Shown here piece after piece: positions 8,826 to 17,175 of a DNA stretch of 64,000 nt. The position numbers and the translations under genes are program-made. The stretch covers positions 372,001 to 436,000 of the forward strand of contig NZ_FOLY01000003.1 of the NCBI RefSeq assembly GCF_900112585.1, given 5' to 3'. Under the pieces are notes generated by a model that was given only the letters and a program-made list of their open reading frames with translations, was not told where the DNA came from and ran no database searches. Position 1 is the stretch's first letter; the number at the start of each line of letters is the position of its first letter. This DNA is from Kushneria avicenniae. Its GTDB lineage: Bacteria > Pseudomonadota > Gammaproteobacteria > Pseudomonadales > Halomonadaceae.

Positions 8826-9517
8826 GATGGGGTGTCGCCCTGACAAGGCCTGTCGGCGGAAAGCGGGCCGAGACGGTAGCCGATGCCACGAACCGTCTCG
8901 ATCGCTTCGCGTCCCAGCTTGCGACGCAGCTGGTAGATGTGCACATTGAGGGCGTTGCTCTCGATCTCGTCATCAATGCCGTAGAGGCGATCCTTTAGCT
9001 GATCAGCACTCAAAATCCGCCCACGAGCCCGAATCAGCGCCTCCAGCAGCATCAGTTCGCGACGCACCAGCGCCACCGGTACGCCATCCAGCATCACACT
9101 GCGAGCAACAGGATCCAGCGCCAGGCGCCCGTGACGAAGTGAACAATCGACCTGCCCGGCGCTGCGGCGTAATAGCGCCTGCAGTCTTGCGGTCAACTCA
9201 TCCAGATCGAACGGTTTGACCAGGTAGTCGTCAGCTCCGCCCTGAAGCCCTTCGACGCGACTGGCCACGGCATCTCTTGCCGTCAGCATCAGCACCGGTG
9301 TGGCAACGCCAGCACGACGCCACTGTTGCAGCAACGTCAGACCCTCGCCATCGGGCAGACGGCGATCGAGCACCACGGCATCGTAGTCAATCGCAGACAG
9401 CGCCCCGCGTGCGCCGTCCACCGTGCTCACCGTATCGACGACGAAATCGCTCAGCGCCAGTCCCGCTTCGATGCCGGCCGCCACAGGTGCATCGTCCTCG
9501 ACAAGCAGTACGCGCAT
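8822..9517 (-). CDS. OmpR/PhoB-family response regulator
   Basis: A receiver domain (residues 1-120) with the acidic pocket EDD at 7-9, phospho-acceptor Asp51 in VVLDRRLPDG and the conserved Lys in DDYLVKPFD is followed by a winged-helix DNA-binding domain ending VRGIGYRLG. At 231 residues it has normal family length. It resembles the QseB/PmrA/TctD subgroup. It is the first gene of a two-gene operon with the kinase. Downstream targets are not shown by the sequence; the dsbD operon and the sulfur operon are the natural candidates from position. Confidence 0.88.
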   Translation of the reverse strand: MRVLLVEDDAPVAAGIEAGLALSDFVVDTVSTVDGARGALSAIDYDAVVLDRRLPDGEGLTLLQQWRRAGVATPVLMLTARDAVASRVEGLQGGADDYLVKPFDLDELTARLQALLRRSAGQVDCSLRHGRLALDPVARSVMLDGVPVALVRRELMLLEALIRARGRILSADQLKDRLYGIDDEIESNALNVHIYQLRRKLGREAIETVRGIGYRLGPLSADRPCQGDTPS

Positions 9518-9592
9518 GTTTCCCCCGTTTGGACGCGATCCATTTTTACCATAGTCTGGCGGACGGCGATGATGTCAGAATGAGCTTGCCGA

Positions 9593-10006
9593 TCAGTGAG
9601 CGGAAGAGAGCCGACGCGCCAGCCACCAACCCAGCAGCAGGGTCATGATGAATGCCGCCAACGGCCAGCTCGGTTCCGGCAGCGAGGCAACCCCCGGGCC
9701 CGGGCAATAGCCGGAGAGGCCCCAGCCAATACCGAAAAGCGCGGCACCGCCCAGCAGCCGGCTATCGAGATCACGGCGGGTGGGCAGCTGAAACCGGGAC
9801 TCGAACAGCGGCATCTGGCGTCGCCAGACGAGGCGATAACCGATGAATGTAGTGACAACCGCCCCGCCCAGCACGAAGATCAGGGTCGGATCCCAGGCGC
9901 CGGCAACATCGAGAAAGCCGATAACTCGCGCCGGATCGGTCATGCCGCTGATCGCCAGGCCGAGACCGAACAACAATCCCGCTAAATAACCTGCCAGAAT
10001 TTTCAC
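9593..10006 (-). CDS. YeeE/YedE-family half transporter, second half (PmpB-like)
   Basis: The 137-residue membrane protein has four hydrophobic segments and the motif GWGLSGYCPGPG, which carries the conserved cysteine of the YeeE/YedE (TsuA/PmpB) sulfur-compound channels. The frame is open far upstream, but the true start is GTG 10006, which overlaps the stop of the preceding half gene (TGA 10003-10005); the N-terminus then reads MKILAGYLAG. Such half-size pairs together replace a full-length YeeE, which in Spirochaeta was shown to import thiosulfate. It is last in the sulfide-oxidation operon and probably moves thiosulfate or another sulfur species. Confidence 0.85.
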   Translation of the reverse strand: MKILAGYLAGLLFGLGLAISGMTDPARVIGFLDVAGAWDPTLIFVLGGAVVTTFIGYRLVWRRQMPLFESRFQLPTRRDLDSRLLGGAALFGIGWGLSGYCPGPGVASLPEPSWPLAAFIMTLLLGWWLARRLSSAH

Positions 10007-10461
10007 ACCGAGCCCCCCAGCACATGACGCGACAGGTACACGGTCAGCATGGCAACAAGTACGAAGACGAGCGTTGCGGCCATTGACCGGGGCGACAGAC
10101 GCGCCAACCCGCAAACCCCATGGCCGCTGGTACAGCCGCTCCCCAGGCCGGTGCCCAACCCGACCAGCAGGCCGGCAATCAACATCATCGCCGGTCCACT
10201 CTCCGGGAGACCGACCACCGCTCCGCTGTCGCCTGACACATTGCCCCAGTCCAGCCCGGTCAATATCAACAGGCCCGGCCCGGATACGATGCCCAGCACA
10301 AACGCAAGGCGCCAGGGCCTGTTTCCGCCGCGTTCGAAAAGCAGTCCGGAGAGAATGCCGCTGATTCCAGCAATTCGTCCCAACGATCCCATGAGCAGGG
10401 TGGCGGCAAGCCCGATCAGAACGCCACCCAGTGCACCTTGCAACCCGCTCATCGTTTCCAT
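10003..10461 (-). CDS. YeeE/YedE-family half transporter, first half (PmpA-like)
   Basis: The 152-residue membrane protein contains GSGCTSGHGVCGLARLS, the hallmark cysteine motif of YeeE/YedE proteins. Its partner begins at a GTGA overlap immediately downstream, so the two are made together. I place the start at ATG 10461 (METMSGLQG) because GAGGTG lies just upstream; ATG 10452 and an upstream start at 10488 are possible. Similar split pairs sit next to persulfide dioxygenase and BigR in other proteobacteria. The substrate here is not proven; sulfide, sulfite or thiosulfate are the reasonable options. Confidence 0.85.
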   Translation of the reverse strand: METMSGLQGALGGVLIGLAATLLMGSLGRIAGISGILSGLLFERGGNRPWRLAFVLGIVSGPGLLILTGLDWGNVSGDSGAVVGLPESGPAMMLIAGLLVGLGTGLGSGCTSGHGVCGLARLSPRSMAATLVFVLVAMLTVYLSRHVLGGSV

Positions 10462-10532
10462 CTCGCACCTCATTGTCAGTGCCGTCAAACAGCAGTTGCC
10501 AAACGCTCGGCCGCGCCAACATCACATATTAA

Positions 10533-10976
10533 TCAGTTCCTTCGAATCGTCTGGCTGGCCTGCTGCTCAAGACGCTCACGCAAGGGCTCCAGGTCATGAC
10601 CGATGGCGCCGGCGGCCTCGATAAGCTCCTGCACGGGACGACAGGCTGCCTGTGACAAGGCCCATAGATCAGTCACACGCTTGCCCGAACGACAAAAGCC
10701 AACAATGGGCCCTTGAGCGTTATTCAGAATGTGCTCGAACGCCTCGATGTCAGCCTGTGAATATTCCCCCGGCCTGACCGGAATCTGATGCCAGACCATA
10801 CTCAATGATTCGGCCTTGTCCTTAAGCGCATCAGGATCCGGCTGGTCCTCATTTTCGCCCCGTGGGCGGTTGGAGAGAATCGTGCGGAACCCCCGAGCTG
10901 CCAACTGCTCAAGCTCATCGAGCCGGGGCTGCGCAGTGACACTCAATCGGTTATCAAGTGATTTTATATTCATCAT
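10533..10976 (-). CDS. DUF442/TIGR01244-family sulfurtransferase (phosphatase-fold rhodanese-like)
   Basis: The protein of about 147 residues matches the DUF442 domain: LSVTAQPRLDELEQLAARGF near the start, FRTILSNRPRGE, and the active-site loop VGFCRSGKRVTDLW, where the cysteine would carry persulfide sulfur. In Blh-type proteins this domain is fused to persulfide dioxygenase; here it stands alone, three genes downstream of the dioxygenase. The start is placed at ATG 10976 (MMNIKSLDN); an in-frame upstream start at 11018 would overlap the SulP gene. Its likely job is to move sulfane sulfur between glutathione persulfide, thiosulfate and sulfite. Confidence 0.8.
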   Translation of the reverse strand: MMNIKSLDNRLSVTAQPRLDELEQLAARGFRTILSNRPRGENEDQPDPDALKDKAESLSMVWHQIPVRPGEYSQADIEAFEHILNNAQGPIVGFCRSGKRVTDLWALSQAACRPVQELIEAAGAIGHDLEPLRERLEQQASQTIRRN

Positions 10977-11014
10977 TTCCGCATCTTGCTCGTTTGGTAA
11001 TAACGTTGATGTCT

Positions 11015-12808
11015 TCAACCGATAGTTACCGAACGCTCGGGCACCGGCGATTCAATACACGGATGACTCAGCGGCGCCGAGCCTCGGCCATGCAGCTCAC
11101 ACCAGGCATCGAAGGTACTCAGAAAGACACGGCCATTGAGCGTTTCGAGTAGTTCGGTACGACACAACCGATCCATTACGGGCCCTTTCACTTCGGCGAG
11201 ATGCAGTCCGATCTGTCGATCCTGCAGGCGCCGATTGAGCGCCTCGAGACTCTCCAGCGCCGTGGCGTCAATGACGTTGACCGCCTGGCAGACCAGCACC
11301 AGATCCCGAGGCGTAGGGTCACGATTCACCACCGCCGTGATCAGGTCTTCCAGGTGGCGAACGTTGGCGAAATAGAGACTCTCGTCAACGCGCAGAATGG
11401 CAACCCCTGCATCGGTCTCCACGGAATAACGACGGACATTACGAAAATGTTCGGTGCCGGGAATTCGACCGACTTCCGCACTGTGAGGTCGGCTTGTGCC
11501 ATAGAGATGCAGAGCCAGCGACATGGCGACACCGACCAGAATGCCTACGTCCACACCCAGCATCAGCGTTGCCAGTGCAGTCACCGTCATGGCGATACCC
11601 TCGCCGTGGGCGTAGCGCCAGACGCGTTTGAACGCTGCCAGATCGATCAGCGAGACAGTGGCAATGACGATGGTTGCTGCCAGCGTCGCCATCGGCAGTT
11701 CCCGCAGCCAGGGCGACAGAAACAGCATGGCCAGCGCGATACCGGCGGCAGTGAATGCACTGGAGGCCGGGGTACGAGCGCCGGCATCAAAATTGACCAC
11801 GGAGCGCGAGAAACCGCCCGTGATCGGCATACCGCCGGTAAAAGCCGCCGCCAGGTTGGCGCCACCAAGCCCGATCAGTTCCTGGTCCGGATCGACGCGT
11901 TCACCGCGGCGCACCGCTAGCGCCTGGGCCACCGAGACCGACTCCACGTAGCCGACGATGCTGATCAGCACCGCCGAACCGATCAGCGATCGCCACAGCT
12001 CCGGCTCCCAGTCGGGTAGGGTCAGCGGTGGCAGCCCGGCGGGAATCTTACCAATGACGGCAACGTCGCGACCCAGCCAGCCTGCCGCGCCGGCAACCAG
12101 TGCTGCCAATACAATGGTGGCGATCGGCGCCAGCTTGATCAGTACGCCCGCCACTCGAGACGGTACATGACAGTATTCCAGTACGGGCTTGCCCCATCCT
12201 CGTATGGCCCACAGTAGCAAAAGCGATCCCATCCCAATGATGACAGTCGGCAGGCTGACACTTTCCAATGCAGAGGGTAACCGGGACAACAGCGCCGGCA
12301 GCGTCGAGCCGGAGAGGTCGACACCAAGCAATTGCTTCAGCTGACTAGCGGCGATCAAAATACCCGAAGCACTGACGAAGCCGGTCATTACCGGATGACT
12401 CAGGAAATTGACCAGAAAGCCCAGCCGACAAAGCCCCATGACCAGCAGAATGGCACCGGAGAGCAGCGCCAGAACCAGGGCTGCAGCGACGTAATCTGAC
12501 GATCCCGATTTGGCAACCTGCGAAAGTGCCGAGGCGGTCATCAGGGACACCACCGCCATCGGACCAACAGAGAGCGTCGCGCTACTTCCCAGCAGGGTAT
12601 AGATGACCAGCGGCACCAGACTTGCATACAGCCCTACCACAGGTGGGAGCCCTGCCAGCATGGCGTAGGCCAATGCCTGCGGGACCAGCATCAGCGCCAC
12701 GATCACGGCTGCCAGCAAATCATCGACCAGCAACCCAGCATTGTAACGCCGCCCCCAATCAAGAATCGGAAGCCAGCGCGCCAATCCGGCTCTTTGCTGC
12801 TGACTCAT
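11015..12808 (-). CDS. SulP-family anion permease with STAS domain
   Basis: The 597-residue protein has a SulP core of about 11-14 membrane helices, beginning LPILDWGRRYNAGLLVDDLL with the signature stretch VPQALAYAMLAGLPPVVGLY. A cytoplasmic STAS domain follows (about residues 430-560; GVAILRVDESLYFANVRHL). SulP proteins transport sulfate, bicarbonate or other anions. It lies between sqr and the DUF442 gene, so it may export or import sulfate or sulfite in the sulfide pathway; bicarbonate transport is the main alternative. Its 3' end abuts or overlaps the next gene, which indicates one operon. Confidence 0.88.
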   Translation of the reverse strand: MSQQQRAGLARWLPILDWGRRYNAGLLVDDLLAAVIVALMLVPQALAYAMLAGLPPVVGLYASLVPLVIYTLLGSSATLSVGPMAVVSLMTASALSQVAKSGSSDYVAAALVLALLSGAILLVMGLCRLGFLVNFLSHPVMTGFVSASGILIAASQLKQLLGVDLSGSTLPALLSRLPSALESVSLPTVIIGMGSLLLLWAIRGWGKPVLEYCHVPSRVAGVLIKLAPIATIVLAALVAGAAGWLGRDVAVIGKIPAGLPPLTLPDWEPELWRSLIGSAVLISIVGYVESVSVAQALAVRRGERVDPDQELIGLGGANLAAAFTGGMPITGGFSRSVVNFDAGARTPASSAFTAAGIALAMLFLSPWLRELPMATLAATIVIATVSLIDLAAFKRVWRYAHGEGIAMTVTALATLMLGVDVGILVGVAMSLALHLYGTSRPHSAEVGRIPGTEHFRNVRRYSVETDAGVAILRVDESLYFANVRHLEDLITAVVNRDPTPRDLVLVCQAVNVIDATALESLEALNRRLQDRQIGLHLAEVKGPVMDRLCRTELLETLNGRVFLSTFDAWCELHGRGSAPLSHPCIESPVPERSVTIG

Positions 12809-12869
12809 GACTTGTCCGCTCCGTTATCCGAGCCATGATGCGGTCGGGTATTCATGAAAGAGGCACCTC

Positions 12870-14138
12870 TCAGGAGCGGGCCTGCGGCTTGGCCAGCCAT
12901 TCATGCCCCTTGAGCATCAGGTTCCAGTAAATGAAGGGGAGCTGCTGCGCCTTGATATTCCAGCCGAGTTTGGTCGGCCTTGTCGCCTGGTTGATCCAGG
13001 ACGGAAAGGTCGGCTGTAGCTGGCCACCGTAGCCAAACTCCGCCAGTACTACGCGACCACGCTCTACCGTCAACGGGCAGGCGCCATATCCGAAGTAACC
13101 GGAAGGCATCGGCTTGCCGTCAAGTGCAGCCAGCAAATTGTCCGCCACCACCGGTGCCTGCTTGCGCACGGCGGCGGCCGTCTTGGCATTGCCGGTACCA
13201 CTGGCATCACCGAGACCGAAGACGTTGTTGAAACGATTATGCTGAAGGGTTTCGGCGTCGAGATCGAGCCAGCCGCCCTCATTGGATAGTGACGATTCTC
13301 GCACCAGCCGTGGGGCACGCTGTGGCGGCACGACGTGAAGCATATCGAAATCGGTCTCGATCTCTTCGACACTGTCTTCATGGGTGACACGAAAGCGCGC
13401 CTTCTGGGCCGAGCCGTCCACGGCGATGAGATTCTGATGAAACTGCTTGTGAATGCCGTAGCGTTGCACGTATTCGTCCAGTGCTGGCACGAAGTCCGAA
13501 ACACCAAACATCACACCACCGGCATTGTGGAAGTGAACGTCAATATCTTTCAAAAAACCTTGCTTCTCCCATTCGTAACAGGAGAGATACATTGCTTTCT
13601 GTGGCGCGCCGGCACACTTGATCGGCATCGGTGGCTGGGTAAAAAGCGCCTTGCCTCGTTTCATGGATTGAACCAATGACCAGGTATAGGGCGCCAGATC
13701 AAAACGGTAGTTTGAGGTCACACCATTCTTGCCCAACGTTTCCTCAAGACCATCGATTGCTTGCCAGTCGATCTCGAGACCCGGCGCAACCACCAATGCC
13801 CGATAGCCAAGCGTCGAACCATCACCGAGCTTCAACCGATGTAGTTCAGGTATCAGTTGATCGGCTGTAGTTTGATACCAGGTCGCAAAATCCGGCATTA
13901 CTGAATGCATTGAACGTCGCGTCTGGTCCGCTGTAAAAACGCCACCGCCGACCAGCGTCCAGCCGGGCTGATAGAAATGATCCTGTGCGGGCTCGATGAT
14001 GGCGATATCGAGATCTAACCGGCGCTTGTGAAGGCTTGCAGCGACCGCGATGCCGCCCGCACCACCGCCGATGATGACGACGTCGTGCCGTTTCTCATTA
14101 ACGTCTGACGATTCGTTCAAAACTGTTGACCTGTCCAT
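12870..14138 (-). CDS. sqr: sulfide:quinone oxidoreductase
   Basis: SQR oxidises H2S to a persulfide and passes the electrons to membrane quinone. The 422-residue flavoprotein starts with an FAD-binding VVIIGGGAGGIAVAASL motif. It has the type II SQR pattern MPIKCAGAPQKAMYLSC with the reactive cysteines, a second nucleotide loop NNVFGLGDASGTGNAKTAAA, and a tail AQQLPFIYWNLMLKGHEW typical of membrane association. The start at ATG 14138 is supported by GGGAG nine bases upstream; an upstream in-frame start at 14228 has no such support. It follows the persulfide dioxygenase by 58 bases. Type II SQRs usually give glutathione persulfide, the substrate of that dioxygenase. Confidence 0.93.
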   Translation of the reverse strand: MDRSTVLNESSDVNEKRHDVVIIGGGAGGIAVAASLHKRRLDLDIAIIEPAQDHFYQPGWTLVGGGVFTADQTRRSMHSVMPDFATWYQTTADQLIPELHRLKLGDGSTLGYRALVVAPGLEIDWQAIDGLEETLGKNGVTSNYRFDLAPYTWSLVQSMKRGKALFTQPPMPIKCAGAPQKAMYLSCYEWEKQGFLKDIDVHFHNAGGVMFGVSDFVPALDEYVQRYGIHKQFHQNLIAVDGSAQKARFRVTHEDSVEEIETDFDMLHVVPPQRAPRLVRESSLSNEGGWLDLDAETLQHNRFNNVFGLGDASGTGNAKTAAAVRKQAPVVADNLLAALDGKPMPSGYFGYGACPLTVERGRVVLAEFGYGGQLQPTFPSWINQATRPTKLGWNIKAQQLPFIYWNLMLKGHEWLAKPQARS

Positions 14139-14196
14139 GGCTGGCTCCCGTTGGTTGTTTCGACACGCTGCAATATGGCTTGGCGACGTGGCATTC

Positions 14197-15111
14197 TCAC
14201 TCCCATGCAGCACCTTCCAGAGCGTCAAGCGGCAATTTCAGATAGCGTTTGCCGTTGCTCTCCGGCTCAGGGAGGCGGCCGCCGAGAATGTTGATCTGTA
14301 GCGCGTGCAGGATCAGTTTTGGCATCGGCAATTCGCTGTCGCGACGGTTACGCAGCTCGACGTACTCGGCCTCGCTGCTATCGCTCAAACGATGCTTGTT
14401 GGTCTCGCGCTGCTCGCGCACCGTGCTTTCCCACTGCGGTTCGCGGCCGTCGGGCATGTAGTCATGACCGGTGAATAGCCGCGTCTTATCGGGCAGCGCC
14501 AGGATCGCTTGAATCGAGTGCCACAGCTGATGGGCGCTGCCGCCGGGAAAGTCGGCGCGCGCGGTGCCGAAGTCTGGCTGGAACAGGGTGTCGTGAACGA
14601 AGGCCGCATCACCAATCACGTAAGTGATCGAGGCCAGTGTATGACCCGGTGAGTGCATCACGCGGCAATTGATCTCACCCAGTTTGAAGGTATCCCCTTC
14701 GTCGAACAGATAATCCCACTGGCTGCCGTCATCCTTCAAATCCGGCCAGTTGTAGATCGTTTTCCACAACGCCTGAACCCGAGTCACCGGTCGGCCAATG
14801 GCGGTCGGCGCTCCGGTTTTTTCATGGAGATAGCGCGCAGCGGAGAAGTGATCGGCGTGAGGATGTGTATCCAGAATCCACTCGACCTCGAGCCCTTCGC
14901 GCTCGATATAGGCCAGCAATGTATCGGCCTGCAGTGTGGCGGTCGCACCAGCCTTCTCATCAAAATCGAGCACCGGATCGATAATCGCGCAGCGGCGCGT
15001 GGCGGGGTCGCTAACAACGTACTGGATACTGAAAGTGCGAGGATCGAAAAAGCCGGCGACATTGGGACAGCCGCTTTTCTGATCACCCCGAGAGAGGGCA
15101 AAGTTTTTCAT
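14197..15111 (-). CDS. pdo: persulfide dioxygenase (ETHE1/Blh-type metallo-beta-lactamase fold)
   Basis: The 304-residue protein has the metal site DTHPHADHFSA (His83, His85, Asp87, His88), then a later VMHSPGHT and a FTGHDY histidine. This pattern is that of ETHE1/persulfide dioxygenases, which turn glutathione persulfide into sulfite. AAGGAG precedes ATG 15111. It is the first gene of a six-gene minus-strand operon ending at 9593. The length without a rhodanese extension fits the type II or Blh-like group, and the sulfurtransferase function is supplied by the separate DUF442 gene. An AT-rich inverted repeat lies 46 bases upstream. Confidence 0.92.
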   Translation of the reverse strand: MKNFALSRGDQKSGCPNVAGFFDPRTFSIQYVVSDPATRRCAIIDPVLDFDEKAGATATLQADTLLAYIEREGLEVEWILDTHPHADHFSAARYLHEKTGAPTAIGRPVTRVQALWKTIYNWPDLKDDGSQWDYLFDEGDTFKLGEINCRVMHSPGHTLASITYVIGDAAFVHDTLFQPDFGTARADFPGGSAHQLWHSIQAILALPDKTRLFTGHDYMPDGREPQWESTVREQRETNKHRLSDSSEAEYVELRNRRDSELPMPKLILHALQINILGGRLPEPESNGKRYLKLPLDALEGAAWE

Positions 15112-15156
15112 GACAGCTCCTTGAAGAATCATGCCTCAAGGATAACGCACAAAAAG

Positions 15157-15185
15157 TTATATCCTTAGATTATTTTTAAATATAA
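15157..15185. promoter_or_regulatory. AT-rich inverted repeat upstream of the sulfide operon (operator candidate)
   Basis: Six-base arms TTATAT and ATATAA are separated by 17 AT-rich bases, 46 bases upstream of the persulfide dioxygenase start, where a promoter is expected. BigR-type ArsR repressors control pdo/blh genes through AT-rich inverted repeats in other bacteria. The match is by position and composition only. Confidence 0.35.
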
Positions 15186-15332
15186 GAGCGAGGTTGGATA
15201 ACCATTAACGCTTTCAGTATTAGTCACCATATCGACATGCAAACATTGGTGTATGAACCACACAGAAGCCGACACAATAGCCGGCTCTTTTGAACGCAAC
15301 GATACTGGCTCATCCTTTCGGCTGATCAAAAT

Positions 15333-16010
15333 TTATGCTGCCGGGCCTTGAGCCGATAAATTCTTTTTCATGCGTTCAATACACTCCTGCGTGTTTGTCA
15401 TCATGGCACTGTAAGCCGCTAGTGATTGAAGTCGATGATGCCAGGCAACGATGTTCGGATAACTCGATTCATCTGGCATTACTGCTGCAAGCTCGGCACT
15501 GGCCAAATGCGTGCCCAGCGCAAAATCGGCATAGCTGAACTCGCCGTCCACCAACCATGAGCCATTATCAGCCAGCAGACTCTCAAGACGATCCCATACT
15601 GGCGGAAGCCTGCTCTCGAGCGCCGTTTCAACGACCGACTCATCCGTTGTTTGACCAAGGCGCACGGGCTTGACCACCCGCTCGATTAACACATCAGTCA
15701 GCGCCGGGGCCAGATCGTCATCGGCAAAACGTTCCCGGACCACAATTTGAGCCTGACGCCGCGGGTTCTGCCCGCCCATGAGATCACTCCCGGCCTGCAT
15801 GATCAGATAGCGACTGATGGCCGACGAGTCTACAAGTTCGAACGCTCCGTCGCTGAATGCCGGAATGCGCCCCATGGCACTGATACGTCGAAAATCCGGA
15901 TCATCGCTGTGGGGCGGCACCTCGATGGTATCAAGCGGGATACCAAGCTCATTGGCCACCAATAACACCTTACGAACAAACGGGGATAGCGGAACACCAT
16001 ATAGAGTCAT
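15333..16010 (-). CDS. glutathione S-transferase family protein
   Basis: The 225-residue protein has a thioredoxin-fold N-terminus MTLYGVPLSPFVRKV and a typical GST segment GRIPAFSDGAFELVDSSAIS that binds the gamma-glutamyl part of glutathione, then an all-helical C-terminal domain (SYADFALGTHLAS). The catalytic residue is probably Ser9 in PLSPF. ATG 16010 has GGAGAAA upstream; an in-frame TTG at 16022 lies within that ribosome site and is rejected. It lies beside the persulfide operon, and glutathione is the cosubstrate of type II SQR, but a direct link is not shown. A 42-bp palindrome lies just upstream. Confidence 0.9.
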   Translation of the reverse strand: MTLYGVPLSPFVRKVLLVANELGIPLDTIEVPPHSDDPDFRRISAMGRIPAFSDGAFELVDSSAISRYLIMQAGSDLMGGQNPRRQAQIVVRERFADDDLAPALTDVLIERVVKPVRLGQTTDESVVETALESRLPPVWDRLESLLADNGSWLVDGEFSYADFALGTHLASAELAAVMPDESSYPNIVAWHHRLQSLAAYSAMMTNTQECIERMKKNLSAQGPAA

Positions 16011-16040
16011 GACTTTCTCCAAAAAAGTGGATATCTCATT

Positions 16041-16082
16041 AGCACAGCCCCCGGCAGCGATATCGCTGCCGGGGGCTGTGCT
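16041..16082. repeat. 42-bp perfect palindrome (probable terminator hairpin of hiuH)
   Basis: Every base pairs symmetrically about 16061/16062; the arms begin AGCACAGCCCCCGGCAGCGA. It lies 29 bases past the hiuH stop and 31 bases before the GST start, with a T-run on the minus strand at 16027-16022. A 14-bp piece, GCACAGCCCCCGGC, recurs at 19629-19642 in another hairpin. It could be a strong terminator, a REP-like element, or both. Confidence 0.7.
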
Positions 16083-16110
16083 TGCCGTCTAAACAATCGA
16101 TAGCAGAGTA

Positions 16111-16521
16111 TCAGCTGCCACGATAGGTCGAGTAAGCGTACGGACTCAACAGCAGTGGAATGTGATAGTGCTGATCGACGTTATCGACCTGAAACGGGAC
16201 AGTGATTTCAGGAAAGAAGGTCGAGATATCCTGCGCCTTGTACCAGTCACCGGTTTCAAAAACTGCCCGATACACCCCCGACTCAAAGGTGTCGCCCTCG
16301 GGGAACAGCGCCGAAATTCGCCCGTCTTCGCTGGTAGTATCAGTGGCGACGGTTTCCCAGCCGCTGTCCGTCTGATGCTCCAGCTTGACCTCGACACCCG
16401 CAGAAGGCTTGCCCGTCTGGGTGTTGAGTACGTGAACGCTGATCGGGTTGGTGGCCGCCATGGCCAGCGTCGAGGCACCGCACAGCAGCACGGCAGCGCC
16501 CAGAGTTGTTAATGTCTTCAT
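16111..16521 (-). CDS. hiuH: 5-hydroxyisourate hydrolase, periplasmic (transthyretin-like)
   Basis: HIUase hydrolyses 5-hydroxyisourate made during urate oxidation. The 136-residue protein has a signal peptide (MKTLTTLGAAVLLCGASTLA) and the family signatures ISVHVLNTQTGKPSAGVEV near the mature start, HYHIPLLLSPYAYSTYRGS at the end; the terminal YRGS is diagnostic. In E. coli a periplasmic hiuH lies beside the hprRS two-component genes, and here an HprRS-type pair is two genes away. That arrangement is therefore conserved. It is transcribed away from the two-component genes together with the GlcG-like gene 12 bases upstream, and is probably under the operator at 17111. Confidence 0.93.
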   Translation of the reverse strand: MKTLTTLGAAVLLCGASTLAMAATNPISVHVLNTQTGKPSAGVEVKLEHQTDSGWETVATDTTSEDGRISALFPEGDTFESGVYRAVFETGDWYKAQDISTFFPEITVPFQVDNVDQHYHIPLLLSPYAYSTYRGS

Positions 16522-16533
16522 GTCGTTCTCCTG

Positions 16534-17031
16534 TTATTGATCCTGTGGTAACACCTGGTGGATACCCTTGAGCGCACATCCCTCATCGGTCGCTGAACCA
16601 CCCGCTCCGGCAACACCAACGGCACCAATGACCTCACCGTTACTTTTGATGGGAACGCCACCGCCCAACAGCAGCAGGTCGCTGACAGTGGACAGATTCT
16701 GCGACTCAGGATTGTTACGTGCCGACTCTGCCAGCTGACGCGTCGGTGTTTTCGTTGAAAGCGCGGTAAAGGCCTTGCGCTGGGCGGCCTGCGTATTGTG
16801 CGGGCCGATATTGTCATCACGCTGCAGGGCCACAAGGTTGCCGCCGCGATCTACCACGGCAGCCACCGCCGTATGCTGGTCGCCGTGACAGGCTTCAAGT
16901 GTGGCGTTCAGGATCTGATCAGCCAGTGCCAGAGAGACATCAGGATGCGTTGCTACGTCGGGGGATTGCGCCAGCGCCGCACTGGTACAAAGTGCCCCCA
17001 GCAGCAGCGACCATCGAGCCTTGTGAATCAA
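16534..17031 (-). CDS. periplasmic GlcG/HbpS-family (DUF336) protein
   Basis: The 165-residue protein has a signal peptide (WSLLLGALCTSAALAQ) and a DUF336 domain: LALADQILNATLEAC, AAVVDRGGNLVALQRDD, and the glycine-rich end GAVGVAGAGGSATDEGC. Some members of this family bind haem or act as accessory sensors (HbpS with SenS-SenR); others have unknown roles in oxidative metabolism. I place a TTG start at 17031 because CAGGAG lies upstream; the frame is open further to a TTG at 17073. The gene is divergent from an HprRS-type system across a single operator, so co-regulation with it is likely. Confidence 0.8.
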   Translation of the reverse strand: MIHKARWSLLLGALCTSAALAQSPDVATHPDVSLALADQILNATLEACHGDQHTAVAAVVDRGGNLVALQRDDNIGPHNTQAAQRKAFTALSTKTPTRQLAESARNNPESQNLSTVSDLLLLGGGVPIKSNGEVIGAVGVAGAGGSATDEGCALKGIHQVLPQDQ

Positions 17032-17110
17032 TTCTCTATTCTCCTGCAGCGTTGTTGTCGTTGACCCGGGCAATATCGTCCAGGCGAACGGCCATTACCA
17101 TTACGGCTGG

Positions 17111-17126
17111 ATTACAGATTTGTAAT
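17111..17126. promoter_or_regulatory. HprR/CusR-type operator
   Basis: ATTACAGATTTGTAAT is a perfect 6+6 inverted repeat with a four-base spacer, the same architecture as the E. coli HprR/CusR box (CATTACA-AAA-TTGTAATG). A half-site-like CATTACCATTAC lies just upstream at 17093-17104. It lies between the divergent GlcG-hiuH and response-regulator genes and probably serves both. Confidence 0.8.
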
Positions 17127-17175
17127 GGTATCCATCAGGAAAAACGCTGAAGATAAATTGCAATAACCACAGGGG

